Shown here: piece after piece, positions 52,424 through 62,538 of the stretch | Layout of the letters: each line of letters starts with the position of its first letter | Numbering within the stretch: the stretch's first letter is position 1 | Source of the DNA: Mycobacterium sp. PSTR-4-N | Lineage (GTDB): Bacteria > Actinomycetota > Actinomycetes > Mycobacteriales > Mycobacteriaceae | Length of the DNA stretch: 64,000 nucleotides | Direction of reading: 5' to 3' | Assembly (NCBI RefSeq): GCF_022348085.1 | Contig: NZ_JAKRFN010000005.1 | Span: 248,001 to 312,000 of the forward strand | Program-made: the position numbers and the translations under genes | The notes under the pieces: generated by a model | Told to the model about the DNA's origin: nothing | The model's input: the letters and a program-made list of their open reading frames with translations, nothing else | The model's database searches: none

Positions 52424-53251
52424 ATGAGGTTCGGCATCGCCACGTTCGTCAACGACGACACCATCGACACCGTCTCGTTGGCGCGCGCCGTGGAGGAACG
52501 CGGCTTCACGTCGCTGGGCATCGCCGAGCACACCCACATCCCGGCGAGCCGGGACACACCGTATCCCGGCGGCGGCGATCTGCCGTCGGTGTACTACCGC
52601 ACGCTGGACCCGTTCGTCACCCTGGCCGCCGCGGCGGCGGTGACCTCGTCCATCGAGTTGATCACCGGGATCGCGCTGCTGATCCAGCGTGACCCCATCA
52701 TCACCGCCAAGGAGGCGGCCAGCGTCGACCTGATCTCCGGCGGGCGGTTCGTCTTCGGCGTCGGCGCGGGGTGGAACCTCGAGGAGATGCGTCAGCACGG
52801 CACCGACCCCGCGACCAGGGGCGCGCTGCTCGACGAACGCATCGAGGCGATCATCGCGCTGTGGACCACCGAACCCGCGGAGTACCACGGCCGTCACGTG
52901 CACATCGAACCGTCTTACCTACGGCCCAAACCCGTACGCACGCCGCACCCCCCGGTGTTCATCGGCGGGAACTCGGCGGCCACGGTGACCCGGATCGTCC
53001 GGCACCGGGCGGGCTGGTTGGCCAACCCGATTCCGCTGCCCGAGCTGGGTGAGCGCGTGGCGCAGATCCGCGACCGTGCCGACCACGACGTGCCGCTGAG
53101 GTTGTTCTCGGCGCCGAACGACCCCGACTACTGGCAGGGGGCAGCGGAGCTCGGCTTCGAAGAAGCGGGGCTGCTACTGCCGACCAAGCCGCTCGACGAC
53201 TCGCTGCGCATCCTCGACCAGTTGGCCGACAGGGTGGCGCAGTTCGGGTAG
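52424..53251 (+). CDS. F420-dependent LLM-class oxidoreductase (TIGR03619-like)
   Basis: A 275-residue luciferase-like F420 enzyme. FGIATFVNDDTIDTVSLARA opens the barrel; LGIAEHTHIPASRDTPYPGG holds the active-site His; ISGGRFVFGVGAGWNLEEMR is the cofactor-binding segment. It is paralogous but not close to the LLM gene at 48577. Substrate unknown. It is divergent from the iron transporter and ends one base before the stop of the convergent unknown gene. Confidence 0.86.
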   Translation: MRFGIATFVNDDTIDTVSLARAVEERGFTSLGIAEHTHIPASRDTPYPGGGDLPSVYYRTLDPFVTLAAAAAVTSSIELITGIALLIQRDPIITAKEAASVDLISGGRFVFGVGAGWNLEEMRQHGTDPATRGALLDERIEAIIALWTTEPAEYHGRHVHIEPSYLRPKPVRTPHPPVFIGGNSAATVTRIVRHRAGWLANPIPLPELGERVAQIRDRADHDVPLRLFSAPNDPDYWQGAAELGFEEAGLLLPTKPLDDSLRILDQLADRVAQFG

Positions 53252-53252
53252 C

Positions 53253-53723
53253 TCAGTGAGCGGCGGCGATGCGCCGGGGTGCTTCCGCCGGCAGCGTCGG
53301 GGTGGCCGCGGGCGTGGCCACGCGGCGGCGGCGCCGTGCATCGCGCACGATCCGCCGGGTCAGTTGGCGCTCGTCGCGATCACTGATGGATCGCATGCGC
53401 TGGGCCAGGATGTCGAGCTGCTGCCAACTCAGCCCGTCGAGGTCGCCATCTGCGTCGTGGGTCGCCACGACGACGGCGCCACGCAGGAGCGGCACGTTCT
53501 TGGCGGTGAAATTGGTTGTCGCCAGCAGTAATTCGGTTGCATGGCGGTTGACGCGGCGCTGGCACCGCCCCGCTGAGGAACTGAACCAGAAGTCGATGTG
53601 ACGGTCGGCGCTGCTCAGCGACTGCAGGCCTCGGTCGTGGATGAGACGGTCGATGTCGGCCCGGGTGTAGGCCCGTGTCTCATAAACCAGGCCCTTGGTG
53701 CTGAAGTACAGGATTGTGTTCAT
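53253..53723 (-). CDS. Unknown basic protein
   Basis: A 156-residue protein that I cannot assign. The N-terminal 90 residues alternate short hydrophobic strands with polar segments (ILYFSTKGLVYETRAYTRAD, HIDFWFSSSAGRC); the C-terminal third is highly basic (RIVRDARRRRRVA) and ends in Pro/Ala-rich sequence. The basic tail suggests nucleic-acid or membrane binding. It is divergent from the amidase with a 134-base AT-richer gap, and it is the only gene between two enzyme genes. Codon use looks like its neighbours. Confidence 0.65.
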   Translation of the reverse strand: MNTILYFSTKGLVYETRAYTRADIDRLIHDRGLQSLSSADRHIDFWFSSSAGRCQRRVNRHATELLLATTNFTAKNVPLLRGAVVVATHDADGDLDGLSWQQLDILAQRMRSISDRDERQLTRRIVRDARRRRRVATPAATPTLPAEAPRRIAAAH

Positions 53724-53857
53724 TCCGATGATCCATTCGTCACTTTCTCGGTGGTGGGTGACACGTGCAACGCGTCGTTACTGGAGTTACCCGTGTGACA
53801 ATTGGGACAAACCTTGATAACGATCGAAACATTCCCCGCCCGCGATACGGTCGCGTG

Positions 53858-55321
53858 ATGGACTTCGCCGAGTACCGGACGTACGACGCCGTGGGGCTGG
53901 CCGAGCTGGTGGCCTCGAAGGAGGTGTCTCCGGAGGAGCTGCTGTCGGTCGCCAGGGAGCGCGCCGCTGCCGTCGATCCGCGGATCAACGCGATCGTGCG
54001 CGACGTGCCCGCTCCCGCGCCGGCCGACGGCCCGCTGAGTGGGGTGCCGTTCCTGATCAAGGATCTGGGCCAGGACTTCGCGGGAATGCCCACGGGGTCG
54101 GGCTCGCGCGCGCTGGCGTCGCGACCGGCCACCGAGCACTCCACGGTCGTGCGCCGCTGGCTCGATGCCGGCCTGGTGATCTTCGGACAGACCAACACAC
54201 CCGAGTTCGGAGCGAAGGGGATCACCGAACCCGTCGCGAACGGTGCGACGCGCAATCCGTGGAACCTCGCGCACAGCCCCGGCGGCTCCTCGGGCGGGTC
54301 GGCGGCGGCCGTCGCCGCCGGCATCGTCCCGTGCGCGGGCGCCAGCGACGGCGGCGGGTCGATCCGCATCCCCGCGGGCTGCTGTGGACTGTTCGGACTG
54401 AAACCCGGCCGGGGTCTCGTGCCGTCCGGCCCTGCGGCCGGCGAACCGATGCACGGCGCCGCGGTCAACGGTGTCGTGTCCCGGTCCGTGCGCGACACCG
54501 CGACCATGCTCGACGTGCTGCGCGGTGGCGAGCCCGGCGCGCCCTACCAGCCCGCGATACCCGCCGAGCCGTTCGCGGCAGGCCTGGACGCCGAACCCGC
54601 GCCGCTGCGGATCGGCGTGCGCGTCCCGTCGTCGATCACCCCGTCGCCGCACCCGGAGGCCTACGCCGCCGTCGAGAACGCCGTCCGCTTGCTGACCGAG
54701 TTGGGCCACCACGTCGAGGAGCTGCCCGAGGCACCCTTCGACGACGCGGCGCTGGCCCGCGACTTCCTGCTGACCTGGTTCGTCTCGCTGGCCTACGAGG
54801 TCGACGAGGCGAAGAAGCTGACCGGCGCCACTGACGGGTCCTTCGAGCGCGACACGCTGATCATGGCGGCGCTGGGCCGGGCCACCGGCGCCGTGGATTA
54901 CGTCGACGCCGTGGCCCGCCGCCACGTTCACACCCGCCGGCTCACCGACTTCTTCTCGACCCACGACCTACTGCTGACACCGACCCTGGCCAGTCCGCCA
55001 CCCGTGATCGGCGCGTTCGACCTGCCCGCGGCGCTGGCCCGCGGCGCCGACGTGCTGCTGAAGACCCGGACCGCGAAGATGCTGCGGTTCACCACGATCG
55101 TCGACGACATGGTCGACGACAACCTCGGCTGGGTGCCTTACACCCAGCTGGCGAACCTCACCGGCCGCCCGGCGATGTCGGTGCCGCTGCACTGGACCGC
55201 GGATGGACTGCCGCTCGGGGTCCAGTTCGTGGCGCCGCTTGCCGGGGAGTCGCTGCTGCTGCGCCTCGCCGCACAGCTGGAGCGTGCCGCGCCCTGGTTC
55301 GACCGCGTGCCTGCCCTCTAG
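53858..55321 (+). CDS. Amidase signature-family amidohydrolase
   Basis: A 487-residue amidase with the Ser-cisSer-Lys triad. The Lys is in GVPFLIKDLGQDFAGMPTGSG (about residue 66), the cis-Ser in SPGGSSGGSAAAVAAG and the nucleophile in GASDGGGSIRIPAG (about residues 145-175). It hydrolyses amides, acting in the cytoplasm as no signal is seen. The ATG at 53858 is chosen because the conserved domain begins within a few codons; the frame extends 31 codons upstream without similarity. It is convergent with the FNT gene, the two stop codons sharing the palindrome CTAG. Confidence 0.88.
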   Translation: MDFAEYRTYDAVGLAELVASKEVSPEELLSVARERAAAVDPRINAIVRDVPAPAPADGPLSGVPFLIKDLGQDFAGMPTGSGSRALASRPATEHSTVVRRWLDAGLVIFGQTNTPEFGAKGITEPVANGATRNPWNLAHSPGGSSGGSAAAVAAGIVPCAGASDGGGSIRIPAGCCGLFGLKPGRGLVPSGPAAGEPMHGAAVNGVVSRSVRDTATMLDVLRGGEPGAPYQPAIPAEPFAAGLDAEPAPLRIGVRVPSSITPSPHPEAYAAVENAVRLLTELGHHVEELPEAPFDDAALARDFLLTWFVSLAYEVDEAKKLTGATDGSFERDTLIMAALGRATGAVDYVDAVARRHVHTRRLTDFFSTHDLLLTPTLASPPPVIGAFDLPAALARGADVLLKTRTAKMLRFTTIVDDMVDDNLGWVPYTQLANLTGRPAMSVPLHWTADGLPLGVQFVAPLAGESLLLRLAAQLERAAPWFDRVPAL

Positions 55322-56148
55322 CGTTCCTCGCCCCCTGGCGACTCGGCCTCGCGGCGTTCCTGCTTGAGCCGGTCCTTGCTGCGAATCAGGCGCAGCAGAG
55401 TGACGAGCCCCAGCCCGCCGACGATGTTCCCGAGCAGGGTGTAGCCGAACCAGGACAGCCAATCCAGATAGCCGAACGAGGTGCCGCCGGCGATCAGCGC
55501 GCCGAAGATCAGCAGCGAATCCAGGATCGAGTGGAACAGCTGCAGGCCGGCCAGCAGGAACGCACCGGCGACCGCCGCGGCGATCTTGGCCGGCATCGAG
55601 TCGGTGCCGTGCTGCATGCGGGTCATCAACGTGATCACCATGCCGCCCAGCAGGGAGAGCGCGACGGCCTCGGCGTTCAGCGGGGCGTCCACGAAGTGCT
55701 GCGCCGACTCGATGGTCTGCTCGTTTAGTTTGGGGAACGCCGTCATGACCAGCCACATGATCAGCCAGCCGCCGACCAGATTCGCCGCGAGCGTGCCACC
55801 CCACAGCTTGAACAGCTGGCCGACGCTCGCACGTTTGGCCGCCACGGTGGTGACCGGCACCAGGAAGCCCTCGGTGAACAGCTCGCTGCGGCCCAGCAGC
55901 AGCGCCAGGAAGCCGACTGAGAAGGCCAGCCCGGCCAGCAGCGGATTGCCGGTGGCCAGCAGCACCGACAGGTAGGCGAGCACACCCATCGCCACCTCGG
56001 TGCCGCCGAAGAACCCGGTGACGAGTACCTCGCGGACACTTCTGTGCATACGCTGGGTGCCCTCGTCGACCATCCGATTGAAAGCCTGCTCGAGGGCGTC
56101 CTCGATCGGGCTGTCGGAGTCGCCGAGTTTGCGCTGGTCGGTGTCCAT
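55318..56148 (-). CDS. Formate/nitrite transporter (FNT)-family channel
   Basis: A 276-residue membrane channel with six helices. GFFGGTEVAMGVLAYLSVLL and GFLALLLGRSELFTEGFLVP (first half) and LAANLVGGWLIMWLV (helix 3) are FNT hallmarks; a conserved His used in substrate protonation lies in HSILDSLLIFGALIAG. It transports a small monovalent anion such as formate or nitrite. N- and C-terminal ends are charged and cytoplasmic. The stop codon overlaps that of the amidase on the other strand. Substrate class is not certain. Confidence 0.87.
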   Translation of the reverse strand: MDTDQRKLGDSDSPIEDALEQAFNRMVDEGTQRMHRSVREVLVTGFFGGTEVAMGVLAYLSVLLATGNPLLAGLAFSVGFLALLLGRSELFTEGFLVPVTTVAAKRASVGQLFKLWGGTLAANLVGGWLIMWLVMTAFPKLNEQTIESAQHFVDAPLNAEAVALSLLGGMVITLMTRMQHGTDSMPAKIAAAVAGAFLLAGLQLFHSILDSLLIFGALIAGGTSFGYLDWLSWFGYTLLGNIVGGLGLVTLLRLIRSKDRLKQERREAESPGGEER

Positions 56149-56191
56149 CGCGCGCGAGTACCCGCTCAGAGCCCGCCGATATCCTGCGGTC

Positions 56192-57037
56192 TCACTCTCG
56201 TGGCGGTGCGAAGAACAGCTCCTGACTCACCGTGCACACCAGTCGGCCGTCGCGGTTGAACATCGAGCCGGTGCCCAGCGCCAGGGCTGCGGTGCTGCTG
56301 GGTGAGCACTGGTCGTAGAGGAGCCAGTCGGACAGATCGGCCGGGGCGTGGAACCACACCGAGTGGTCGCGCTGCAGTGAGGTTCCGATCCGGCCCCGGG
56401 CTCGGTACACCGGCTCGGTGAGCGTCACCGCCGACAGGTACGCGACCAGCGCCGCCGTGCGCACCGGATCCTGGTCGGGCAACGGGCCGTCCGGCCGCCA
56501 CCACATGAGACTGCGCGCCGGCGGCGTCGCATCGGGGGCCCCGGTGTCGACGATCCGCCGTTCGAACCAGCGCAGGCTGGCCCACTGCCCGGCCGTCGCC
56601 GCCGAGGACTCCGCCACGTGTGGCGGCACCACCGGTAGCGACTCCGGGGCCGGCACCGTCGGACACGTCGGCTGATAGCCGCCCGCCTGCGAGTCCAGCG
56701 CGGAGAACGACGACATGGCCTCGAGCAGGATCTGATCGTCCTGGCGGGCGGTCACCCGGCGCGCGGAGAAGGTGCGGCCTTCCTGCAGATCGACGACGTC
56801 GAACCGGACCGGCCGGCGCGCGTCGCCGGGCCGCAGGAAATACGTGTGCACGCTGTGCGGGGCACGGCCGGGTGCGGTCAGGCTCGCGGCCAGCAGCGCC
56901 TGTGCGGAGATGTGCCCGCCGAGGATGTGGTTGGCGGGTGCCGGCAGCTGCTCGCCGCTGAAGGAGCGGGGCTCGATGCGGGTCAGCTCCAGCGAGGCGA
57001 GCACGTCGGCGAGCGAGGAGGTCGGGGATGAGCCCAT
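56192..57037 (-). CDS. tesB: Acyl-CoA thioesterase II (TesB-like)
   Basis: A 281-residue double hot-dog thioesterase. LPAPANHILGGHISAQALLA (about residues 31-50) is the first hot-dog opening and SVHTYFLRPGDARRPVRFDV follows. The C-terminal half has QRDHSVWFHAPADLSDWLLY, holding the Asp, and ends with VCTVSQELFFA, holding the Gln of the TesB catalytic triad. It hydrolyses medium or long acyl-CoA to fatty acid and CoA. It is divergent from the acyltransferase gene at 57100, 62 bases away. Confidence 0.87.
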   Translation of the reverse strand: MGSSPTSSLADVLASLELTRIEPRSFSGEQLPAPANHILGGHISAQALLAASLTAPGRAPHSVHTYFLRPGDARRPVRFDVVDLQEGRTFSARRVTARQDDQILLEAMSSFSALDSQAGGYQPTCPTVPAPESLPVVPPHVAESSAATAGQWASLRWFERRIVDTGAPDATPPARSLMWWRPDGPLPDQDPVRTAALVAYLSAVTLTEPVYRARGRIGTSLQRDHSVWFHAPADLSDWLLYDQCSPSSTAALALGTGSMFNRDGRLVCTVSQELFFAPPRE

Positions 57038-57099
57038 GCCGGCGATCTTGCCCGACGTTCGCCAGGCCGCCGGACGGGCGGCAGGTTTACCCGCGGTCC

Positions 57100-57966
57100 A
57101 TGGTGGTCAATCTCACTGCCATGCCCGGGTTCGGTGATGCGCTGGAATGGCTCAAACACGAGATCTCGGCGCGTGTACCGAAAGCCGATCTGGACCAGCG
57201 CGACGCCGACTACATCCTCGAGCAACTGCCCGGGTTGTGGTTGCTGGCATCGCTGTACTTCCGTGCCGACGTGCGTGGCCTGGACCGCATCCCCGCCAAC
57301 GGTCCCGTGCTGATGGTCGGCAACCACAGCGGCGGCAACCTGCCGCCGGACACCTTCGTGTTCACGCTGGCGTTCTGCTCGTATTTCGGCGTCGAGCGAC
57401 CGTTCTACCAACTCGCGCACAACCTCGTCGTCTCCATGCCGGGGCTGGGCGCGCTGCGCAAGTTCGGCACCGTCGCCGCCAACCACGACAACGCCACGCT
57501 CGCGCTGAAATCCGGTGCCGCACTGCTGGTCTACCCCGGCGGCGACTACGAGGTGTTCCGGCCGTCCTGGGAGCGTCACGACGTCGACTTCGGCGGTCGG
57601 AAGGGATATGTGAAGCTCGCCCGGGAAGCGGGTGTGCCGATCGTGCCCATCGCCAGCGTCGGCGGCCAGGAGGCAGCGCTGTTCCTCGACCGCGGGCAGT
57701 GGCTGGCGAAGCTGCTGATGGTCGACAGGATCGCCCGGCTCAAGAGCGTGCCGATCCTGTTGGCCCCGCCGTGGGGGCTGACGGTCAGCGACTTCGTGCC
57801 GCGACTGCCACTGCCCACCAAGGTCGTCATCGAAGTCCAGGAACCCATCGCGGCCGCCGAGATCGCCGACGCCGACGACGACGCCATCAACGACCGGGTG
57901 CTGGCGAGCCTGCGGGGCGCAGTCGATCGGCTGGGCGCCGAGCGCCGCTTCCCGGTGATCGGATAG
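57100..57966 (+). CDS. Lysophospholipid acyltransferase-family protein
   Basis: A 288-residue acyltransferase of the PlsC/MGAT-like fold. The acyltransferase block is VLMVGNHSGGNLPPDTFVFT (about residue 68), where the His is followed by an Asp at a longer spacing than HX4D, and the second block is LLVYPGGDYEVFRPSWERHD. ARVPKADLDQRDADYILEQL is a common mycobacterial N-terminal module. It should acylate a glycerol or sugar lipid at the membrane. The ATG at 57100 is preferred, with a further ATG at 57121 possible. It is followed nine bases later by the SRPBCC gene, so co-transcription is likely. Confidence 0.85.
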   Translation: MVVNLTAMPGFGDALEWLKHEISARVPKADLDQRDADYILEQLPGLWLLASLYFRADVRGLDRIPANGPVLMVGNHSGGNLPPDTFVFTLAFCSYFGVERPFYQLAHNLVVSMPGLGALRKFGTVAANHDNATLALKSGAALLVYPGGDYEVFRPSWERHDVDFGGRKGYVKLAREAGVPIVPIASVGGQEAALFLDRGQWLAKLLMVDRIARLKSVPILLAPPWGLTVSDFVPRLPLPTKVVIEVQEPIAAAEIADADDDAINDRVLASLRGAVDRLGAERRFPVIG

Positions 57967-57974
57967 GGGGAGCG

Positions 57975-58409
57975 ATGCGACTGTCCCGCAGCATCGTCGT
58001 CGACGTCGAACCGCACCTGGTGTGGAAACACATCAGCGATCCCGGGTGCTATCCCGAGTTCATGGCCAACCTCGAGCGATGGGAAACCGTCACCGACACC
58101 CCTGCCGGCGTGGGTGCGCGGTACACCGTGCACTGGAAGGTGGGCTCCGTCCCCATCGGCGGTGTCATCGAGGTGTCCGAATTCGACGAGCCGCGCGACC
58201 TGGCATGGATCGGCATCACCGGCATCACGCTGCGGGGCCGGTTCCGGATGCGCGACGCCGGTGACGGCCGCACGAAGGTGACGTTCCGGTTGGCCTACGA
58301 GGCCCCCGGGGGGCTGCTGGGCCTGATCGCCGACCGCGTCGCCGCCAGCCAGGTGAGCCGCACGATGGACGAGACCCTGCGCCGCCTCAAGGATCTCGTC
58401 GAAGCCTGA
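57975..58409 (+). CDS. SRPBCC-family polyketide cyclase/lipid-binding protein
   Basis: A 144-residue START/Bet v1-like protein: LSRSIVVDVEPHLVWKHISD (first strand-helix), then RFRMRDAGDGRTKVTFRLAY and a long C-terminal helix (ADRVAASQVSRTMDETLRRL). Members bind lipids or polyketides in a large cavity; some are cyclases. It sits directly after the acyltransferase in the same direction with GGGGGAG before the ATG, so it probably binds a lipid in that pathway. Catalysis cannot be inferred. Confidence 0.82.
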   Translation: MRLSRSIVVDVEPHLVWKHISDPGCYPEFMANLERWETVTDTPAGVGARYTVHWKVGSVPIGGVIEVSEFDEPRDLAWIGITGITLRGRFRMRDAGDGRTKVTFRLAYEAPGGLLGLIADRVAASQVSRTMDETLRRLKDLVEA

Positions 58410-58428
58410 GTCTGCTGTACTCGCAGCC

Positions 58429-59337
58429 GTGTCGTCGATGCCGGTGCGTCCGATCCCGGCCTGGTCGGTGCCGCTGTTCTTCGTCGTCGGCGCGGTCTCC
58501 CAGTATGTCGGCGCGGCGATCGGTGTGTGGCTGTTCGCGACCACCGAGCCCGCAACCGTGGCGTGGCTGCGCGCGGTCGGCGCCGCGCTGGTCCTGCTCG
58601 CGTGGCGACGGCCATGGAGAAGGCCGTGGAGATCGCGCTGGACGAGACGCAGTGTGGGTACGGCCGCCGCGTTCGGCGCCGTCACCGTCGCGATGAACGT
58701 CGCGTTCTACGAGGCGATCGCGCGCATCCCGCTGGGCACCGCGGTCGCCATCGAGTTCACCGGCCCGATCGCGGTGTCCCTCCTCGGTTCCCGTCGCCCC
58801 CTCGATTACCTGGCCGCGGCACTGGTCGGGACGGGGGTGTATCTGCTGGCCGGGGTGCAGTCCGGCGTCGACGTGGCGGGCGTGGCCTTCGCGGTGCTCG
58901 CCGCCGTGCTGTGGGCGGGGTACATCGTGCTCGGCAAGCGGGTCGCCGACGCGGGGACGGGGCTGGACTCGTTGGCGGTGGGCATGGCTGTCGCCGCGGC
59001 GGTGAGCGCACCGGTGTTGCTCGGGGCGCAGGCCACCGTCGATGTGTCCGTGCTCGCGGAGCCGCGGACCTGGCTGTGGGGCGCGGGCATCGGGCTGCTC
59101 TCCAGTGCCATCCCCTACGCGTTGGATCAGCCGGTGCTGGCCACGATCGGCAGAGCCCGGTTCGCACTGCTCCTGGCATTGCTGCCCGCCACGGCGGCAG
59201 TCGTCGGCGCCGTCGCTCTCGCGCAGCGGCCGACCGCCGCCGAGGCCGCAGGCATCGCCGCGGTGATGGCCGCTCTGGCGGTCAGTGCCCGGGCCGCCCG
59301 CGGCAGCACCGGCGACGGCGGCACAATCGAGCCATGA
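58429..59337 (+). CDS. EamA/RhaT-family transporter
   Basis: A 302-residue membrane protein with ten helices in two EamA repeats. [20 protein letters not shown] and [20 protein letters not shown] mark repeat 1; [20 protein letters not shown] marks repeat 2, as in RhtA-type exporters of amino acids or metabolites. It has a very basic loop ([16 protein letters not shown], about residues 60-75). The start is GTG at 58429. Its stop overlaps the next gene's start as ATGA. Substrate unknown. Confidence 0.86.
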   Translation: MSSMPVRPIPAWSVPLFFVVGAVSQYVGAAIGVWLFATTEPATVAWLRAVGAALVLLAWRRPWRRPWRSRWTRRSVGTAAAFGAVTVAMNVAFYEAIARIPLGTAVAIEFTGPIAVSLLGSRRPLDYLAAALVGTGVYLLAGVQSGVDVAGVAFAVLAAVLWAGYIVLGKRVADAGTGLDSLAVGMAVAAAVSAPVLLGAQATVDVSVLAEPRTWLWGAGIGLLSSAIPYALDQPVLATIGRARFALLLALLPATAAVVGAVALAQRPTAAEAAGIAAVMAALAVSARAARGSTGDGGTIEP

Positions 59338-60621
59338 GCTGTCAGCACGCCAACGGATTCGACACCGCGTTCACCGTCGATGCCTCCCGCATCACGTTCG
59401 GTCGCGGATGCATTCGCGAGGTGGGGGACCGGGCGGCCGCGCTGGGCATGCGGCGGGTCGCACTGTTCACCGATCCGTCGGTGGCCGCGCTCGAGCTGTT
59501 CGACACCGCCCGGCGCGCGCTCTCCGACGCCGGGCTCGACGTGGTGACCTACGCCGAGGCCTCCGTCGAACCCACCGACGAATCATTCCGCGCTGCAGCT
59601 GCTTTCGCCACGGACACCCGTCCCGACGGGTATGTCTCGGTCGGCGGCGGATCGGTCATCGACACCGCCAAGGCCGCCAACCTCTATGCCACCCACCCCG
59701 CCGACTTCGCGGCGTACGTCAATGCACCCGTCGGAGAAGGCCGCCCGGTGCCGGGGCCGCTGGCACCCCACATCGCGTGCCCGACGACGTCGGGCACCGG
59801 CAGCGAGGTCACCGGCATCGCGATCTTCGATTTCCTCGAGATGCACGCCAAGACCGGTATCGCCGGCCCGGCGCTGCGGCCCAGTGAAGCGCTCGTCGAC
59901 CCCGACAGCACCGACACGCTGCCCAGCGAGGTGGTCGCCTGCAGCGGACTCGACGTGCTCTCCCACGCGCTGGAGTCCTACACCGCGCGGCCCTTCACCC
60001 GGCGGGCGGCGCCGTCGCGGGCGAGTGTCCGGCCCATGAGCCAGGGCGCCAACCCGTGGAGTGACCTCGGCAGCCGCGAAGCCCTGGCGCTGCTCGGCCG
60101 CTATCTGGTGCGCGCGGTGACCGACGCGTCGGACCGGGAGGCCCGCGAGCAGACGATGTGGGCGGCGACGCTGGCCGGTATCGCGTTCGGCAACGCCGGC
60201 GTGCACATTCCCCACGCGATGGCCTACGCGGTGGCCGGTCAGGTTCGCGAGTTCCGTCCCTCCGGCTATCCCGGTGATAAACCGCTTGTGCCGCATGGGA
60301 TGTCAGTGATACTCAATGCGCCGGCCGCGTTCCGGATCACCGCGCCGTCCGACCCGGCCCGTCATCTCGCCGCCGCCGGGCACCTCGGCGCCGACGTCGG
60401 GGGTGCCGCCGCGGCCGATGCGGGGGAGGTGCTCGCGGAGCATCTCGTCGGCATCATGGCCGCGGTCGGGATGCCCGCCGGGCTCGCCGATGTCGGGTAC
60501 GGCGACGGCGATGTCGAGTCGTTGGCGGCGGGGGCGTTTCCGCAGCAGCGGCTCCTGGGCAACGCCCCGATCGACGTCGATGAAGCGTTGTTGGCCACCA
60601 TCTTCCGCGGTGCTCTGAGCT

Positions 60622-60629
<8 letters not shown>
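59334..60629 (+). CDS. Iron-containing alcohol dehydrogenase, HOT/ADHFE1-like
   Basis: A 431-residue group III (iron) alcohol dehydrogenase close to hydroxyacid-oxoacid transhydrogenase. [20 protein letters not shown] (about residue 101) is the nucleotide motif, [20 protein letters not shown] is the hinge, and the metal-site His residues lie in [18 protein letters not shown] and [16 protein letters not shown]. The stretch [19 protein letters not shown] is diagnostic of the HOT subgroup, which couples 4-hydroxybutyrate oxidation to 2-oxoglutarate reduction. A succinate-semialdehyde-type enzyme is also in this window (3180). It overlaps the genes on either side. Confidence 0.86.
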
Positions 60630-61045
<416 letters not shown>

Positions 61046-61068
<23 letters not shown>

Positions 61069-61747
61069 GATCAGCGACCTGGCGTGCGTCGTGCAGCGCG
61101 GCCGGGTCGTCAGAGGGTGCGTAGCGGTCGGCTGCTTCGTCGTAGCGCGCGCCGGCAATGCTGCCGTGGTCGGCGTCGAGTTCCACCACCCGCACCGGCC
61201 ACCCGGCCGACGTGAGCTCCTGCGCGAACGCCCGGCTGGCCTGTAGGGGCACCACGTCATCGGCGCGGCCGTGCAGCAGCGTGAACGGTGTGCCCGTTCC
61301 GGTGCGCGGCAGCGCATCGGCGGGCGGCGCCCCGCTGATCGGGTCGGCCACCATGAACGCCCCGGCCAGACACACCGTGTGCGCCAGCGGCACGTCCAGG
61401 TCGTCGGCGTGCAACGTCAGGCCCGCGGCGGCGGTACCACCCAGCGACCAGCCGACGAGCGTGACGGCATCGGCCGTCCGGCTGCGCACCCAGTCGACCG
61501 ACGCGAGCAGATCCGACCGTCCGTGATCAGCCGCGTGCGAATCCCAGTCGGGCGCCACCACACCGAAACCCCGCTCGGCCAGCGCTGTGGCCAGCCGTCC
61601 GACGGTGGCGCGGGCGTCGGTCTGGGTGCCGTGCCACAGCAGCAGGGGCGTATCGCCCGGCTCGCCGTAGACGTCAGCCTGGCGGCCGGGTGCGTACTCG
61701 ATGGTCTCCATCCCCTCCGGGTGCCCACCTCGGCGCAAACGACTCAT
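61046..61747 (-). CDS. Alpha/beta-hydrolase (dienelactone hydrolase-like)
   Basis: A 233-residue alpha/beta hydrolase. LLLWHGTQTDARATVGRLAT gives the oxyanion-hole HG, VTLVGWSLGGTAAAGLTLHA the nucleophile elbow, LLHGRADDVVPLQ the Asp and DADHGSIAG the His. The ATG at 61747 overlaps the stop of the DNA glycosylase gene (ATGA), which supports this start over an internal ATG at 61711. It is the last gene of the B12-STAS-glycosylase operon. Its role there is unknown; removal of a lipid or peroxide-derived ester is possible but unsupported. Confidence 0.83.
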
Positions 61748-62532
61748 CGCTGACAGGTCGGGCACCACCAGGTGCGGCGGCGCTCGGGGTCGTTCGCCAC
61801 TTCGGCGACCACCCGGATCGTCGTCCCGCAGCGCAGGCAGGGCCGACCCGCCCGGCCGGCCACCCAGTGCTGCTCCCCTTTGCGTCGCACCCCGGTCGTA
61901 ACCTGCATCGCGCCCGGCACGGTCGCGGAGTGGCGCAGCGCTCGCGCCCCGAGCTCGAGCAACGCGGTGGTGTCGACCCGACCGACCGGGGTCCACGGAT
62001 CATGACCACGCAGGAAGCACAGCTCGTTGGCCCACAGATTGCCGAACCCGGCGACGCACCGCTGATCCAACAGTGCGGCGACGAGCGGTCGCTGCCGATC
62101 TGCGCCGAGGCGACGCACCGCCTCGCCGAGATCCCAGTCCTCACGCAGCGGGTCGGGTCCGAGATGACCGATACACCGCGCCTCGTCGGCAGTGCGAACC
62201 AGCTCGACCACGGGGAGCTTCACGCCGTAGGCGGCCGGCCCGTCGGTACGGAGCAGCACCCGGACGTCGGGCATCACCGACCGCGGCAGCCACCGCCCGG
62301 CGTTCGACACCGTCCACGACCCCGACATCCGCAGGTGCGTGTGCAGGGTGACGGCACCCGACAACCGGGTCAGCAGATGCTTGCCGTGGGTCACATGGGC
62401 GATCACGGTACGGCCGGCGAGGTCGTCGGTGGCGTGCGCCGGCACGCGCAGCTCTCCGCGGACCAGTGTCCGGTCTCTCAGGGCGGCGTCGAGCCGGCGG
62501 GCCAGCGCGTAGACGGTGTCACCCTCGGGCAC
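61744..62532 (-). CDS. Fpg/Nei-family DNA glycosylase (Nei2-like)
   Basis: A 262-residue base-excision repair enzyme. The N-terminal MPEGDTVY places the catalytic Pro2/Glu3 at the start, VTHGKHLLTRL holds the conserved Lys, and VAGFGNLWANELCF is the H2TH segment. The C-terminal zinc finger has CLRCG and WWCPTC. PEGDT resembles mycobacterial Nei2 rather than MutM. It removes oxidised pyrimidines and nicks the strand. It lies six bases after the STAS gene and overlaps the hydrolase, which places a repair enzyme inside the B12-sensor operon. It could be a third Nei paralogue. Confidence 0.88.
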   Translation of the reverse strand: MPEGDTVYALARRLDAALRDRTLVRGELRVPAHATDDLAGRTVIAHVTHGKHLLTRLSGAVTLHTHLRMSGSWTVSNAGRWLPRSVMPDVRVLLRTDGPAAYGVKLPVVELVRTADEARCIGHLGPDPLREDWDLGEAVRRLGADRQRPLVAALLDQRCVAGFGNLWANELCFLRGHDPWTPVGRVDTTALLELGARALRHSATVPGAMQVTTGVRRKGEQHWVAGRAGRPCLRCGTTIRVVAEVANDPERRRTWWCPTCQR

Positions 62533-62538
62533 GCGGTC